NCBI GenBank assembly: GCA_947568835.1
Contig: OX387610.1
Coordinates: 15,233,001 to 15,297,000, forward strand
From: Protonemura montana
Taxonomy: Eukaryota; Arthropoda; Insecta; Plecoptera; Nemouridae
DNA: 64,000 nt
Direction of reading: 5' to 3'
Of the stretch, positions 47,001-54,944 are shown in pieces. Under the pieces are notes generated by a model, which ran no database searches, had not been told where the DNA came from, and was given only the letters and a program-made list of their open reading frames with translations. Position 1 is the stretch's first letter. Each line of letters opens with the position of its first letter. The position numbers and the translations under genes are program-made.

Positions 47001-50000
47001 CAGCAGCTTGTAAGCTTTGACCGAATGCCCGGACGGCAGCTGATACATCTTGGTAGTGAAGATCTTCACCAATCCAGTGATAGCCGTCTTCACGTCAGCT
47101 ATTTCACTCTGAAAAATTGTACACTTTTGTCTTATGACTGTCATACACATGACCAGTTCTGTTCGGGAGAGAGGTTGGAGGGATGAAAGTTAAGCAACAC
47201 TGTGCTGGGTCAGGTATTGTATGGGTGACCATCATACACATGACCAGTTCTGTTCGGGAGAGAGGTTGGTGGGATGAAAGTTAAGCAACACTGCGCTGGG
47301 TCAGGTATTGGATGGGTGACCATCATACACATGACCAGTTCTGTTCAGGAGAGAGGTTGGAGGGATGAAAGTTAGTACAGCAACTTCACTCGCCTTGCTT
47401 ATCAACCTCTCGACAGCATGGATTTGTGGAGGAATCCTGTTGTTCACGTTGTTCCGTCCTTCGGAAGGGACGTTAAGCCGGTGGTCACCTTGGTCTTCGA
47501 CAGGAGTAGGCTACGTGCCGGCACCAGGTTACCCCTCCTCCCTTGTAGACTAGGTTAGGTTCATCATCATCCTCATCATCGCCCACTGAATCTCACCTCG
47601 TTGATGACGGTCGTCATATCGGTGGCGTATTGATCAAACGGTCGTACGATGATCTTCTGTAATATGTCGAGCAGCTCAAGACAACGCTTGGTCTCGCAGC
47701 CCAGACACAGGTCTACCAACATCTCAGCAGCTGAGTTGCGTACGGCGACGTCGTTGTCTGCGTCCACGTGGAGCAGGTGCGGCAATACGATCCGTTCAAT
47801 CAGTTCGTCTTCGTACGCAGCTCTGCAATAATAGGGAAATCTCATTAAATTTTAATTTTTTTTTTTTTTTTTTTTTTTTTTTGAGAAAGTATTGAACATT
47901 TTAATATTTTGACGTGTTTATCAATCGTTGAGGTTAACATTGATGGAGATTTTTTGAGCATGAAAAGTCACAAAAGCGAGTTAACCTACGAGAAATATCA
48001 AAATTAAATTTCATACGACAGTGGCTCCACTTAACGTGATGTTCCGGTACTCTGCATTTTTGTCGGTAAGGTAGTCATTTGGCGGCCATCTTTCACGCAG
48101 AGACTGTAACATTGACGTTGTTTCTCTACCTAGAACGTGCACACTCAACGGTAGAACTGTTATAACACCCACCTGTTGACGTGTATAACGTTGGCCAGGA
48201 CCTCCATGACCTTGATCCTGACATTAGTTCTGGTCTCCGCCTTCAGATATCGTTCGAGCAGTGAGTTAAGCTTGACGAGCCAGAGCGATCTCGTTGGTAC
48301 GACGGCAGCAGCAAGATGGCCAACCAGTCGCAGGACCGAAGTCTCGGGTCGAACGTTGGAGCTACGTTCGATCAACTTGAACACATCTCGCACGGAACCG
48401 CTGAACTGTCCAAGCTCAATCAGTTGCTCGATCGTCGTTAGAGTCTCGTGAAGATGACAGGTTATGACAGCCTGGGGGGCCTCGCTGTTTTCTAAAGTGA
48501 CAGGTGACAGCTGTTAGTTCTTAGCTTCCCATAGGAACACTCATAGCATCCAAATCAACTGACATTTCAAATAAAAACTGTTCATTTATTAACTAAACAC
48601 AAAATTCTATGTAATTATATTGTTAATTCTATAAACACTATTGTAATTCTATTAGCCTCAGGTAATTATTGTAAATACCAAAGCTATTAATAAACAAATA
48701 TAAGGTTAATAAATAAACAAAATAAAGATGAGAAAATTTTATAAAATTTTATTTCGATGCATTTAGGAAGTTTGAAGTTGGTAATTGTTATTATTTTGTG
48801 TTGTTCTTTTGTTATCGGAAAATTGTCAGGACTGCTCTTACTCTTGATAAAGTAACAGGTACAAGTTACAAAACGTTGGGGAATTTAAGAGTTCTTTACT
48901 TGGCATTCAAAACCCAGTTGAAATAGTTTTTGTTAAAACTAGTGCTAAGGATAAATAAATAAAAGATCCTAATCCAGCTCAGAACGGCAGCTAAACTTAC
49001 CAATGTAGCTGATAACTGCTTCAATTATGTTGAGAATGAGATCCCAAGCCGGGTCTTGTAATTCCAGTCCGTATTTCTTTACAAGACGCTGTATGCTGAG
49101 TATAACTTCATACACAACGATCCTTTCATTGCATTCCAGCGCCTGTCAAAATACAGATTCGTTGATCAAATAAAGGTTGGTATTGCGTAGTGTTTCAGAG
49201 CCGCGATGTTGGTGGTTGTGCTCTGTTAAAAGAGGACCTCAAAATGGGAGTTGTTCAAAACTAGCTTCAGTGACTTTACATTGGGTGAATTGCAGAATAA
49301 AATTGGTACAAACGCTCGACTGGAAGTTTACAGATTTTAGTCGGAAGACTTGAAATATTTGATAACCAGAAGTTGGTCCGTGGAATAGAATTGATGTCTT
49401 TATGACGTGTTTAACTTGTTACTTCTTAAATCCCTTCTTAAACATATAAGTGATATGAAAAAACATGCACTGTTGCCCATAATTTAAAGTCAGCAAACCA
49501 CTTAGAGTGCCAAGAAGAAATGTCAAATTGAAGCAACCCAAAAAATATAAATATGTAGATGAAATCTGATTTAAATTGCAAACGCTTGCAATGCTTGGGG
49601 TATTTTATTATTATCGACGCTATAACCGTCTCAAAATTGTCTCAAATTGTCTAAAACGTCTTTAATTGGAGACGTTTATAGTGTTCTCAATAATAAAATA
49701 TAAATATGTATTATTATTATCATTTTTAGACATATTTTCGGGTTACGGGTACAAGTAAAGAACTTGCCAACATCACTGGAGTATCACGTTTCAAACAAAT
49801 TTGATGTTTTGCGATGTTTTGCTCCAATTTAAGACAGTTCCGTTTGTACAGTTTGAAACAGAAGACAACTCACATGCAGCAGTGACGGGAGCACAGAAGT
49901 TGCCGTGTATTTCAACGTTGTGACTTTATGTGTTCCCCACAGCGACATATTGACGTAGAAAACAGCGCCGCGAATCAGATTAGCGTCTTCCAGGCATTCG

Positions 50001-52327
50001 GGCGATTGCATCATTCTGCACATCGTGTACAGAGTTGCATGTCCCATGTGAGTACCCAGTAGATTACGCATCACCTACAACAGAATAGGAAATAAGTCTG
50101 GTAATATTTCTTGAAATGGTACTCTAAAGCTATTTAGGGCTAGTAAATTACCTTTACCTTCAAAATTATTATTGTAGGTAAAATAGCAAGGCAGCTAAAT
50201 GTACTATTAGTATCAGTATGGTACAAGTATGTTACAGTGTTAGGTAAGTATGTTTCAATAGGAGGAGATATGAACGACGTACTTTCCACGAGCTGTTGGC
50301 ACAAGGCTCGATTGAAACCGTCCGACAGAGAGCGGCGATGAACCCTTGAAGCGACTCTGACGGCAGATTTGTATAGCAAACAACCGTGTCAAGAACATCC
50401 AGGCACACCAGCACACATTTAGTGTCCGAATGACAACTCAACCAACAGGTATTCCTGTAGAAAGAGCTGATATTGAAGAATGGTTCGGGCCAAATAAGAT
50501 GAAGCTGAACAACGACAAGACAAACATTATCGTCTTTAAAGGACGAGGGAAATCTAAGATCGAAGAAGTAGGAAACACAAGGAAAATAGTGTGTTCAAGC
50601 ACATTCCTCGGCTTACAAATTAGCCACGACCTCAAATGGAAAGAGCATACGGCGAAGCTTAAGAAGAGACTGAACACAGCATGCTTTGGCTTAAAAATCC
50701 TAGCAAAGGAACTGAATCTGCCGGCACGGAAAGTTGCTTTCCATGCGAACGTACAATCACTGATACAATATGGCATACTGTGCTGGGGTGGTGGCACAGA
50801 GGCGAGAAGCATTTTTGTATCACAGAAACAAGCGGTCCGAACAATAGCAAGAATGAAGAAACGGGACTCCTGCAGGAAGATCTTCAAGGAACTAAGCATC
50901 CTGACGGTGACATCACTATACATATTAGAAGTGCTGTTATTCGTAATCGACAACCCTGAAACCTTCACGAAGACGCAAGAAGTCCACGATAAAAATACAA
51001 GAAATAAAGAAATCAGGACATCCGAAAATGTAAAACTAAAAATATCAAGACAAAACGCCTCATACGCGGGGGCAGCCCTCTACAACAGCCTGCCGAGGTG
51101 TCTGAAGGAAAAGTCGGGTGATAGAGATAATTTTAAAAATATGACGAAACGTTTTTTAATTGATAACTGTTTTTACGACTTAGACGAATATAGGAACAGG
51201 AAAAAATGTGACTGTATAAAATGTATATAATATAATATAAAGCGAAGGAACCTGTACATTTAACAAAACAGACGAATTTCTATACTCACAAGTGTATTTT
51301 TTAGACTATACCTTGAACTAAGGAGTGTGTACCTAATATCTATGTATATTGTACAATGAAATAAATATCTTATTGAATTGAATTGAATTGAGCTTGTATT
51401 TTACCATCCCAACCAGCTACTAAAATAAAACTATTTCAAGTGGAATTAAGTACAATGACAACTTACTCGACTAGACCCTTGATCACATATTCATCAATTT
51501 GAGAAGCATTGTATTTGATGACGTTCACAAACATTGAGAGAAACTCGAAGCTTTTGTTGGCCAGCACAACCGCTGACATCCAATTCAACATGAATGGTCC
51601 CAAGTCCTCCTCAAACGGAAGGATGTCTTTCCCATTATCAGTCAAGCTTACGAGAAGTTCCAACCTATTATCAAAGCACAAGTAAATTATCAAATTGAAA
51701 GACAACAACAAACAAATTTTAAATGACGTGTTGGGTAAATCCTACCTCGGTCCAATATCTTCAGGTGGCAGGTCATTGCTCGTAATAATTCGAAAGAAGT
51801 GGACCCTCATCAAGCCAAGCTTTTCATACTGTCCTTGCACCAGACATCGAAAGAATGCAAATACCTGGTGCCTGTTTTCTTTTGGAATATCAGGATGTAA
51901 CAAGTCGTGTAGACACTTCCATAAAACTGCGATGGCACTCTGGAATTAGACGCGAGTTTTAGCATGGCAATCAAGAAGTGCATACAGATTCCCGTGAGAG
52001 GCTGGAATATAAGAAACTCACATCTTCCAATCTGTTATTAAGAACAGCCTCGCTTAGTTCTTTGATGTGCCTCATACGTTGATTAAGGGGTGTCTCTGGA
52101 CCGAGATCTTTTTCGATTTCGTTCGTAAGAGCAAAGTCGATGCGGCCCTTGAAGTTGGCTATGGAGGGAAAAATAGAAAAAAGCACGTCAATACAGAACT
52201 GGTACTGCAATACATTGGTAGGCACCAAAGATATTTAGGAATGACATTTACCTCCACCACTTTTGTTAAACTTGAAAAACTGCTTCAGCTTCTCAAAAGT
52301 TTTGCTCTCCTTGTCTTTAGAGGCCAT
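20035..52327 (-). CDS. TSC2: Tuberin, RapGAP subunit of the TSC complex
   Basis: I reconstruct 28 coding exons with GT-AG borders and consistent phases, 1828 aa (human tuberin is about 1807). In transcript order: 52327-52252, 52158-52022, 51939-51746, 51664-51467, 50454-50283, 50074-49874, 49142-49001, 48491-48173, 47822-47597, 47108-46932, 46429-46192, 45573-45321, 39117-38921, 37623-37427, 36860-36704, 36071-35784, 34931-34744, 33768-33585, 32917-32597, 31545-31383, 30490-30235, 29420-29262, 26385-26207, 25223-25088, 24219-24007, 23520-23380, 22194-22024, 20238-20035. The alignment to tuberin is end to end: the N-terminal alpha-solenoid (for example [17 protein letters not shown] and [16 protein letters not shown]), a Ser/Pro-rich linker, the RapGAP domain and a C-terminus ending DDFTEYT. 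Tuberin with TSC1 (hamartin) is the GAP for Rheb and restrains TORC1. Akt-type sites fall at Ser942 (RKRASS) and Thr1505 (RDRSHT), matching human Ser939 and Thr1462. Introns are rich in mobile elements; intron 12 (39118-45320) is the largest. Exon borders are from eye, without transcript data. Confidence 0.96.
20880..21140. repeat. Family A repeat, left-arm copy
   Basis: Starts AACAAAAACTATTTCAACTG and runs through CCCAAACGTTTCGTAACTTG and AAATGCATCCAGCTAAACAA to AATTATGTGCATGG. It ends with GACATGAGTCTAAAAACCA from the opposite arm. It lies in the last TSC2 intron (20239-22023). Confidence 0.75.
21500..21812 (+). mobile_element. LINE-like 3' end with (GAATT)n tail
   Basis: An AT-rich stretch ends in AATTGAATTGAATTGAATTG, a 5-bp simple-repeat tail also seen at 23960-23985, 37080-37105 and 51375-51393. 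The short-repeat tail is typical of non-LTR retrotransposon 3' ends. There is no coding region. Confidence 0.5.
22290..22505 (+). repeat. Dispersed repeat, copy in TSC2 intron
   Basis: Matches the inverse of 13868-14010, including AAATAACGTAGCTAACTTCA and CCATACAACCGGCAATCATG, and ends in an AATAAATAAATAATTATAAT tail. Confidence 0.6.
22708..23293. repeat. Family A palindrome interrupted by about 280 bp
   Basis: The outer end (TTTTAGACTCTTGTCTACTTG, trimmed at GCACTAGTTC) sits at 22708-22757. The rest of both arms is at 23040-23293. The intervening AT-rich 280 bp looks like an insertion into the left arm. Confidence 0.6.
23700..23990 (+). repeat. Family B tail and LINE 3' fragment
   Basis: 23700-23790 carries a family B half (GGGCATCAAATTTTTGAGAC ... 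AATACCCCACGCATTGCAAG). 23805-23990 is a LINE-like 3' end (AGGACAGCGATCCAGTCCTG ... AATTGAATTGAATTG) repeated at 36965-37105. Confidence 0.6.
24240..24740. repeat. Nested family A palindromes
   Basis: A small foldback (24256-24405, centre GGGACTCCAAGGG) is followed by a second, larger copy (24406-24740). The second contains AAATGCATCTAAATAAAAT-type sequence inverted and the ACGAAACGTTGGGAAAT arm. It lies between two TSC2 RapGAP exons. Confidence 0.75.
24885..25080. repeat. Family B element with tRNA-like head between inverted tails
   Basis: The inverse tail (TTATTATGAACACTATAACC) is joined to a tRNA-like head (GGTTAGAGCAACACCCGCGA) with a good B-box GGTTCGAGTCC, then the direct tail (AGTGTTCATAATAATAAAAT) and CATTGCAAGCGTTTGC. 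This is a tRNA-derived SINE in palindromic arrangement. Confidence 0.75.
25320..25440 (+). repeat. Interspersed retroelement-like 3' end
   Basis: AAATTCTATGTAATTATATT and CCTCAGGTCATTGTGATACC recur at 48595-48700 and 39225-39300, with an AATAAACAAATAAAT tail. Confidence 0.5.
25470..26075 (+). repeat. (ACCTATGT)n array with conserved flanks, copy 1
   Basis: About 500 bp of ACCTATGT octamers with C and G variants. The flanks are shared with 30510-30840 (inverted) and 44555-45295: on one side TTTGTTGGTCTATGGACTAT and ATATACATTCCATGTGTACC, on the other GGTTCTATGAAGTATGTACC, CACAGTGCAGAAAATGCACA and an AATAAATACA-like end. Conserved flanks mean the array travels within a mobile element. The three overlapping MYLCTYVP frames are not genes. 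Confidence 0.9.
26400..26591 (+). repeat. Interstitial (TTAGG)n array
   Basis: About 190 bp of TTAGG with TCAGG and TTGGG variants. On the TSC2 sense strand it is (CCTAA)n, beginning about 15 bp upstream of the 3' splice site of the exon starting at 26385. Confidence 0.9.
26592..27690. other. Unassigned part of TSC2 intron 22
   Basis: There is no recognisable gene. A GC-richer plus-strand stretch (27210-27540) has short overlapping open frames without recognisable domains and may be a mobile element remnant. Confidence 0.4.
27690..28020 (+). mobile_element. LINE 3' fragment
   Basis: The plus strand encodes a broken reverse-transcriptase C-terminus ([20 protein letters not shown] followed by [15 protein letters not shown] sequence), then a 3' UTR. 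A related copy lies at 39504-39810. The fragment is truncated. Confidence 0.65.
28371..29174. repeat. 55-bp minisatellite, about 14.6 units
   Basis: Units begin TCAGAGTCCACCAGGCTGTG and contain GGCTAACACAACTGTAGTTA. The 55-bp period was measured between 28371 and 28426. Variants (T/C, TTAGG/TAAGG, GACGTC/GTCATC) mix along the array. The right edge runs directly into a LINE 3' tail (29175-29243, TAATATTATCTGATGGCAA) shared with 39728-39790. Confidence 0.95.
29421..30054. other. TSC2 intron 21, no repeats recognised
   Basis: AT-rich sequence between exons 22 and 21 of TSC2. I see nothing specific before the family B copy at 30055. Confidence 0.5.
30055..30202. repeat. Family B foldback, headless
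   Basis: Inverted tails (TTATTATGAACACTATAACC and GGTTATAGTGTTCATAATAA) around a short loop, flanked by TTGCAATGCGCGGGGTATTT. The right edge is about 33 bp from the donor of the TSC2 exon 30490-30235. Confidence 0.8.
30510..30840 (-). repeat. (ACCTATGT)n array with conserved flanks, copy 2
   Basis: Inverse of the copies at 25470 and 44555: ACATAGGT octamers at 30585-30755 flanked by GTGCATTTGCTGCACTGTGG and TGGAATGTATATTTACAATT. It starts about 20 bp upstream of the TSC2 3' splice site at 30491. Confidence 0.9.
30958..31358. repeat. Family A palindrome, near-complete
   Basis: Left arm TTTTTAGACTCATGTCTACT to CTGTTACTTTATCAAGGG. The centre carries TTAGATGCATTTAGGAAGCT. Right arm AAAGTAACAGGTACAAGTTA to AAACCAAGTTGAAATAG. 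It ends 25 bp from the TSC2 donor at 31383. Confidence 0.85.
32410..32515 (-). repeat. Family C short inverted-repeat element
   Basis: Shares TCAACGATTGATAAACACAT and AGCGAGTAACCTACGAGAAA with copies at 3565-3680, 38640-38890 and 47915-48165. Confidence 0.6.
32961..33570 (+). repeat. 52-bp tandem array of a tRNA-like SINE head
   Basis: About 11.7 units of 52 bp each contain TAGCTCAATTGG, a perfect pol III A-box (TRGYNNARNNGG), and ACACCCGCGACAGGTGGAGA. The B-box position reads GGGGTCCAAG, a degenerate form of the GGTTCGAGTCC in the 24885 copy. The array ends about 15 bp from the donor of the TSC2 exon 33768-33585. Confidence 0.92.
34143..34535. repeat. Family A palindrome
   Basis: Left arm TTTTAGACTCATGTCTACTT to GAAGAACAACTAAATTT, centre with TTAGATGCATTTAGGAAGCT, right arm to AAACTCAGTTGAATTAG. 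It lies in TSC2 intron 17. Confidence 0.8.
35545..35720 (-). repeat. Family A right-arm fragment
   Basis: TTAGATGCATTTAGGAAGCT to AACCCAGTTGAAATAGTTTT. The left arm is missing. Confidence 0.7.
36080..36553 (+). repeat. Interstitial (TTAGG)n array, about 470 bp
   Basis: Long TTAGG array with scattered TCAGG, TTTGG and TTGGG variants. On the TSC2 sense strand it is (CCTAA)n, ending about 10 bp upstream of the 3' splice site of the exon starting at 36071. It is embedded in a gene, so it is not a chromosome end. Confidence 0.95.
36965..37105 (+). mobile_element. LINE 3' end with (GAATT)n tail
   Basis: AGGACAGCGACCCAGTCCTG and GAAAATTGAATTGAATTGAA match 23805-23990. No coding part remains. Confidence 0.6.
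37325..37395. repeat. Family B fragment
   Basis: GATGAAATCTTATTTAAATT and CCAATGCGCGGGGTATCAGA match the outer end of family B. The tails are deleted. Confidence 0.6.
37690..38440 (+). mobile_element. Truncated LINE, 3' end of reverse transcriptase ORF
   Basis: The plus strand encodes [20 protein letters not shown] and [17 protein letters not shown], the C-terminal region after the RT domain of CR1/Jockey-like non-LTR elements. Stops interrupt it after 38029, with recognisable downstream pieces ([17 protein letters not shown]). It fills most of the TSC2 intron between 37623 and 38921, in the opposite orientation to TSC2. Confidence 0.8.
38640..38890 (+). repeat. Family C element with extended flank
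   Basis: CAGTCTCTGCATGAAAGATG and GTTAAGTGGAGCCACTGTTG precede TTTCTCGTAGGTTACTCGCT. The same order occurs inverted at 47915-48165. It ends about 30 bp from the donor at 38921. Confidence 0.7.
39118..42280. other. TSC2 intron 12, left part
   Basis: This holds a family A fragment (39147-39205), a retroelement-like tail (39225-39300), a LINE 3' fragment (39504-39810) matching 27690-28020, a segment (39945-40020) with CACAGATAGACATACACAGA shared with 58045, and a 71-bp duplication (40112 and 40183). A dispersed repeat lies at 41735-41900. Minus-strand open frames at 41250-41591 and 41566-41802 have no recognised domain and may be old transposon pieces. Confidence 0.55.
42281..44290 (-). mobile_element. 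LINE (non-LTR retrotransposon) with open RT frame
   Basis: A 550-aa open frame (44282-42630) covers a complete reverse transcriptase region: [10 protein letters not shown] and [41 protein letters not shown] and the catalytic YADDT, followed by the usual C-terminal segment ending near [10 protein letters not shown]. No endonuclease domain is seen upstream, so it is 5' truncated. The 3' UTR ends in a (TACAA)n-type tail at about 42281-42305. It lies in TSC2 intron 12, in the same orientation as TSC2. Jockey/CR1-like by motif; the clade is not certain. Confidence 0.88.
44555..45295 (+). repeat. (ACCTATGT)n array with conserved flanks, copy 3
   Basis: Same flanks as the copies at 25470 and 30510. 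The end module GGTTCTATGAAGTATGTACC occurs twice (about 44989 and 45192), so the array underwent an internal block duplication of about 203 bp. It lies 26 bp inside TSC2 intron 12 from the donor at 45321. Confidence 0.92.
45597..45650 (+). repeat. Short (TTAGGTTATG)n array
   Basis: About five 10-bp units derived from the TTAGG pattern. On the TSC2 sense strand it is (CATAACCTAA)n, upstream of the 3' splice site for the exon starting at 45573. Confidence 0.8.
45745..46135. repeat. Family A left half and family B fragment
   Basis: 45745-46035 holds the family A left arm and centre (AACTGGGTTTTGAATGCTAA ... AATTATGTGTCTGG). 46055-46135 carries a family B remnant (GTGCATTGCAAGCATTAGC). Confidence 0.7.
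46757..46895. repeat. Family A short palindrome
   Basis: A compact foldback with arms AACAAAAACTATCTGAAATG and AGTTGAAATAGTTTTTGTTA. The outer end ACATCAAGTAGACATGAGTC lies 37 bp from a TSC2 donor. Confidence 0.7.
47130..47580 (+). repeat. 5S-derived SINE filling a TSC2 intron
   Basis: Three roughly 91-bp 5S-like units (AAGTTAAGCAACACTGCGCT, GGATGGGTGACCATCATAC) are followed by the tail GTACAGCAACTTCACTCGCC ... GGAAGGGACGTTAAGCCGGT, as at 14721-15200. It takes up nearly the whole 488-bp intron between exons 47822-47597 and 47108-46932, in reverse orientation to TSC2. Confidence 0.85.
47915..48165 (-). repeat. Family C element with extended flank, inverted copy
   Basis: Inverse of 38640-38890. 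It contains GTTTATCAATCGTTGAGGTT, GTTAACCTACGAGAAATATC and CAGTGGCTCCACTTAACGTG. A poly(T) run of about 30 bases (47853-47882) lies just outside it. Confidence 0.7.
48590..48950. repeat. Retroelement-like tail and family A right half
   Basis: 48595-48700 has AAATTCTATGTAATTATATT and CCTCAGGTAATTATTGTAAA. 48748-48945 is a family A right arm (ATGCATTTAGGAAGTTTGAA to AACCCAGTTGAAATAG). Confidence 0.7.
49558..49705. repeat. Family B foldback
   Basis: GATGAAATCTGATTTAAATT, CTTGCAATGCTTGGGGTATT and inverted tails around GTCTCAAAATTGTCTCAAAT, ending GTTTATAGTGTTCTCAATAA. It lies in TSC2 intron 6. Confidence 0.7.
50455..51395 (+). mobile_element. 5'-truncated LINE filling TSC2 intron 4
   Basis: The plus strand encodes the C-terminal part of a reverse transcriptase ORF from about [19 protein letters not shown] to [16 protein letters not shown], stop at 51230, then a 3' UTR ending with AATAAATATC and a (GAATT)n tail (51375-51393). 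The frame is intact from the truncation point, so the copy is fairly young. Its 5' edge is at or within about 15 bp of the TSC2 3' splice site at 50455. An upstream ATG at 50430 lies in the TSC2 exon and is not part of the LINE. Confidence 0.88.
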
Positions 52328-52700
52328 TGCAATTGCAGTTTGTGATTAGCGATCTGCTAATCTATGTTTGATGTAAACTATGAACTTATTAAACAGTTAT
52401 TAATCGTTAAACTATGAGTTAAACATGATTATGCCAGCTGAACAAAACATTGCCCATCTTGACACTACGAATGGAACAAGCCGACAATTGTGCGAGTGCG
52501 AGAGAGAGAGACAGATAGATAGAGAAGACCAGAGAAGACCTTCAAACTCGAGGATCAGCTGCTTGCCGGCGCTAGCATTCAAATAATATCCTTGCAGAAT
52601 TATTTGCATCAAAATATATCGATATTCAGGTACTTCCTTTCAGAGCAGGCAAAAAGAAACACTTCTAAAGACGGCAAACCGAAGAAAAATACAATTCAAG
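52328..52700 (-). promoter_or_regulatory. TSC2: Presumed TSC2 promoter and 5' UTR
   Basis: Sequence upstream of the TSC2 ATG (52327, context TTGCAATGG). It includes a GAGA run at 52500-52525. No TATA box is evident. The exact start site cannot be set from sequence. Confidence 0.35.
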
Positions 52701-54090
52701 TGTAGTGTTTTCCAATACCGCAGACAACTGCGCAGGCTGCAACAATCCGGCTTCCGCTACTTCTACGATTGGTGCCAAGCTCTCGTCTAGGACAGAAAAA
52801 GACTCCACCCGTGTTTAATGCAAGCCAGTGTCGAACTGACCAGGCCCCCAGCCGGCCGTAGAACCCTGGGGCCCCGACCGGCTGGATTTTTTAAATTTAT
52901 TTTCGTGGTTAAACCCACAAATCAGGGTTTCGAGCATAATTTTGAGAACATTTCTAAGATCACTTTTGTAGACTCACAGAATACCACTACACGCCTGTCA
53001 TTCACGGCTCCGGTTCAACCTGTTACAATCGCCTCTCACTCTATCAACGTGAAATGCATGCTGAAATGCCCCTGAAATCCATGGGGTGGCCGCCGAATTG
53101 GTTTTTCTTTTCGACTGTGTGGGCCAAATAGGAATCCATTGTTATGAACGTGTTAATGCGTTTTTAAACGTGTTAAAACCTGCAGGGAAAACAGAAAGTT
53201 GCATCTTTTTTCTGTTCATGTATTCTATTTTGAGCCATGGAATCGAAGACTCACATTTGATACTCCTCCGTCGGCTGTCTACCTTGACGATATGGTGTGC
53301 TCGGGAACGATTTAAACATCTGCTGGACGCAGCTTAAAGGACCTGTTTTTCACATATTTTATCATTCACTTTTACAAGACTGGGAACGTTTGGGTTAAAC
53401 AAACTTCAGTGAAAACGTCTCCTATTCTGGCACTGTGGCATTTTCAATCACAATTTTTAAACACTCGATTCTACGTCCACTCCATCAGAATGTTCGCTTT
53501 TAAAATCGCTTAATTCAGATACAACAGTGCCTGCATCAGTGGTTGAAATTTTAAGTTAAGTTTATTTGTTTATTTATTTATTGGCTACTGACAATTACAT
53601 TGTAGTTGTATGGGCCTATTCTAGTAAAGATTTTTAAATGTAGGTAAAATGGTAATATTGTAACAAACCCCCTGGAAAATGAAATATTATCTAATTTTGG
53701 AATCTTATTTTGTGTGGAGCTATTTGGAGCCCTAAGATACTAAGATTTGGAGCAAATTATCCCAGTAAAATTTAATTTGGGAACCAAAAGAAGCAAATTT
53801 CTAATTTCTACCCAAAGTTTGCAAAACTGGTGCGCCAATACATTCAACCGTTGTTTCGGAAACTTCCATCTCTGCTAGACATCTAGTGAGTGAAAAAAAA
53901 ACTATGTGTTAGTTAGTCTAGTTGATAACAGGTGGCGATAAACAACTGTCATCGTTCAAGTGTAAGCGATCTAGTGCCTAGTATTCACTGACTCCGCATG
54001 CAATAAAGTTTAATGTCGCATGAAAATGTTACTGATTGCAAGTCTTGAATTTGAAACCGCGCGCGACCTTCCGCATGTGATTTCAAAACA
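52701..54090. other. Intergenic region upstream of TSC2
   Basis: Plus-strand open frames at 52818-53075 and 53086-53337 have no recognisable domains. A LINE-like AT-rich tail in reverse (TTTATTTGTTTATTTATTTA) lies at about 53565-53690. Confidence 0.4.
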
Positions 54091-54093
54091 AAC

Positions 54094-54830
54094 ATGGAGG
54101 CCAAGCGAGTATTCGAGCAAGTTGCCAAAATTGAAAGAGAAGAAAGAGCTGAATTGAGGCGATCGAGGCAACTAAATTTTCGTTTCGATGCATTTACCAT
54201 GGACGAATTAGGATCCATGCACATTTTTAGACTGCCAAATGCCATAATTCGAACCCTCATTGACGAGTTTAGACCACACTAATACTAGATTTTGTTTGCA
54301 GGTGCTGACTGCAGTTCGATCTTTTGCATCTGGAAGCTATCAGCTGCAAGTAGCTAAGGATAAATCTGATGATGAGCCAATCATTTGCTAGTCGGTGCAT
54401 ATGAAGAGTTGAGCCACGCAATGTCTGTCAATCTCCTGGGCTTTTGAGTTCGTTTCTCATCCACCCGACTACAGCAAGCTGCAGTGAAGGCAAAGTGAGT
54501 TTAAAAATCTTTTGATCGGAAATTCATTTCTAGTAGCTATTTCTAATTCAAATTCATTTCTAATTCAATACAAAGCTAGCCATTAATCGTTCTCCTCTTT
54601 CCCTGTCCAATTTTTTTCTTTTTCTTGAATGTGACACATTTTTTTCTAAACAGATTTCAGAACAAATTCAATTTTCCAGGGGAATAATTGGTTGCATGGA
54701 CGGGGCGCACATTTCAATTGTACCTCCTCTAAAACTAGATCCACTGTACCCCGAACATATATATGTGAATTATTTTAGAGATCACTCTCTCAACGTTCAA
54801 TTGGTGAATACGAAACAACCCCGTTCTTCT
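54094..54830 (+). pseudogene. PIF/Harbinger (HARBI1-like) transposase remnant
   Basis: A 62-codon frame (54094-54282) reads FRLPNAIIRTLIDEFRPH near its end. After an in-frame stop, VLTAVRSFASGSYQL (54303 on) and, in another frame, MSQSFASRCI (about 54375) follow. IIGCMDGAHISIVPP and IYVNYFRDHSLNVQLV come at 54680-54810. These are successive segments of HARBI1-type transposases, and GCMDGAH holds the first catalytic Asp. Stops and frame changes break the gene, and a family A element follows from about 54945. It is not functional as it stands. Confidence 0.75.
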
Positions 54831-54944
54831 CTAGTGCAGTTTTTTCAAACTTTGTTAGCTCTGTTTGCTTACTTGCTTGGTGAACCTAAGTCCTTTTTCT
54901 ATGTTGCTACAAAACCCAGCTTAGCAATGCTACTCTGGGCAAAG

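Noticed and set aside
50430..50460. Start of the LINE ORF at the ATG at 50430
   Set aside because: The first residues come from antisense TSC2 exon 5. LINE homology begins only around 50462.
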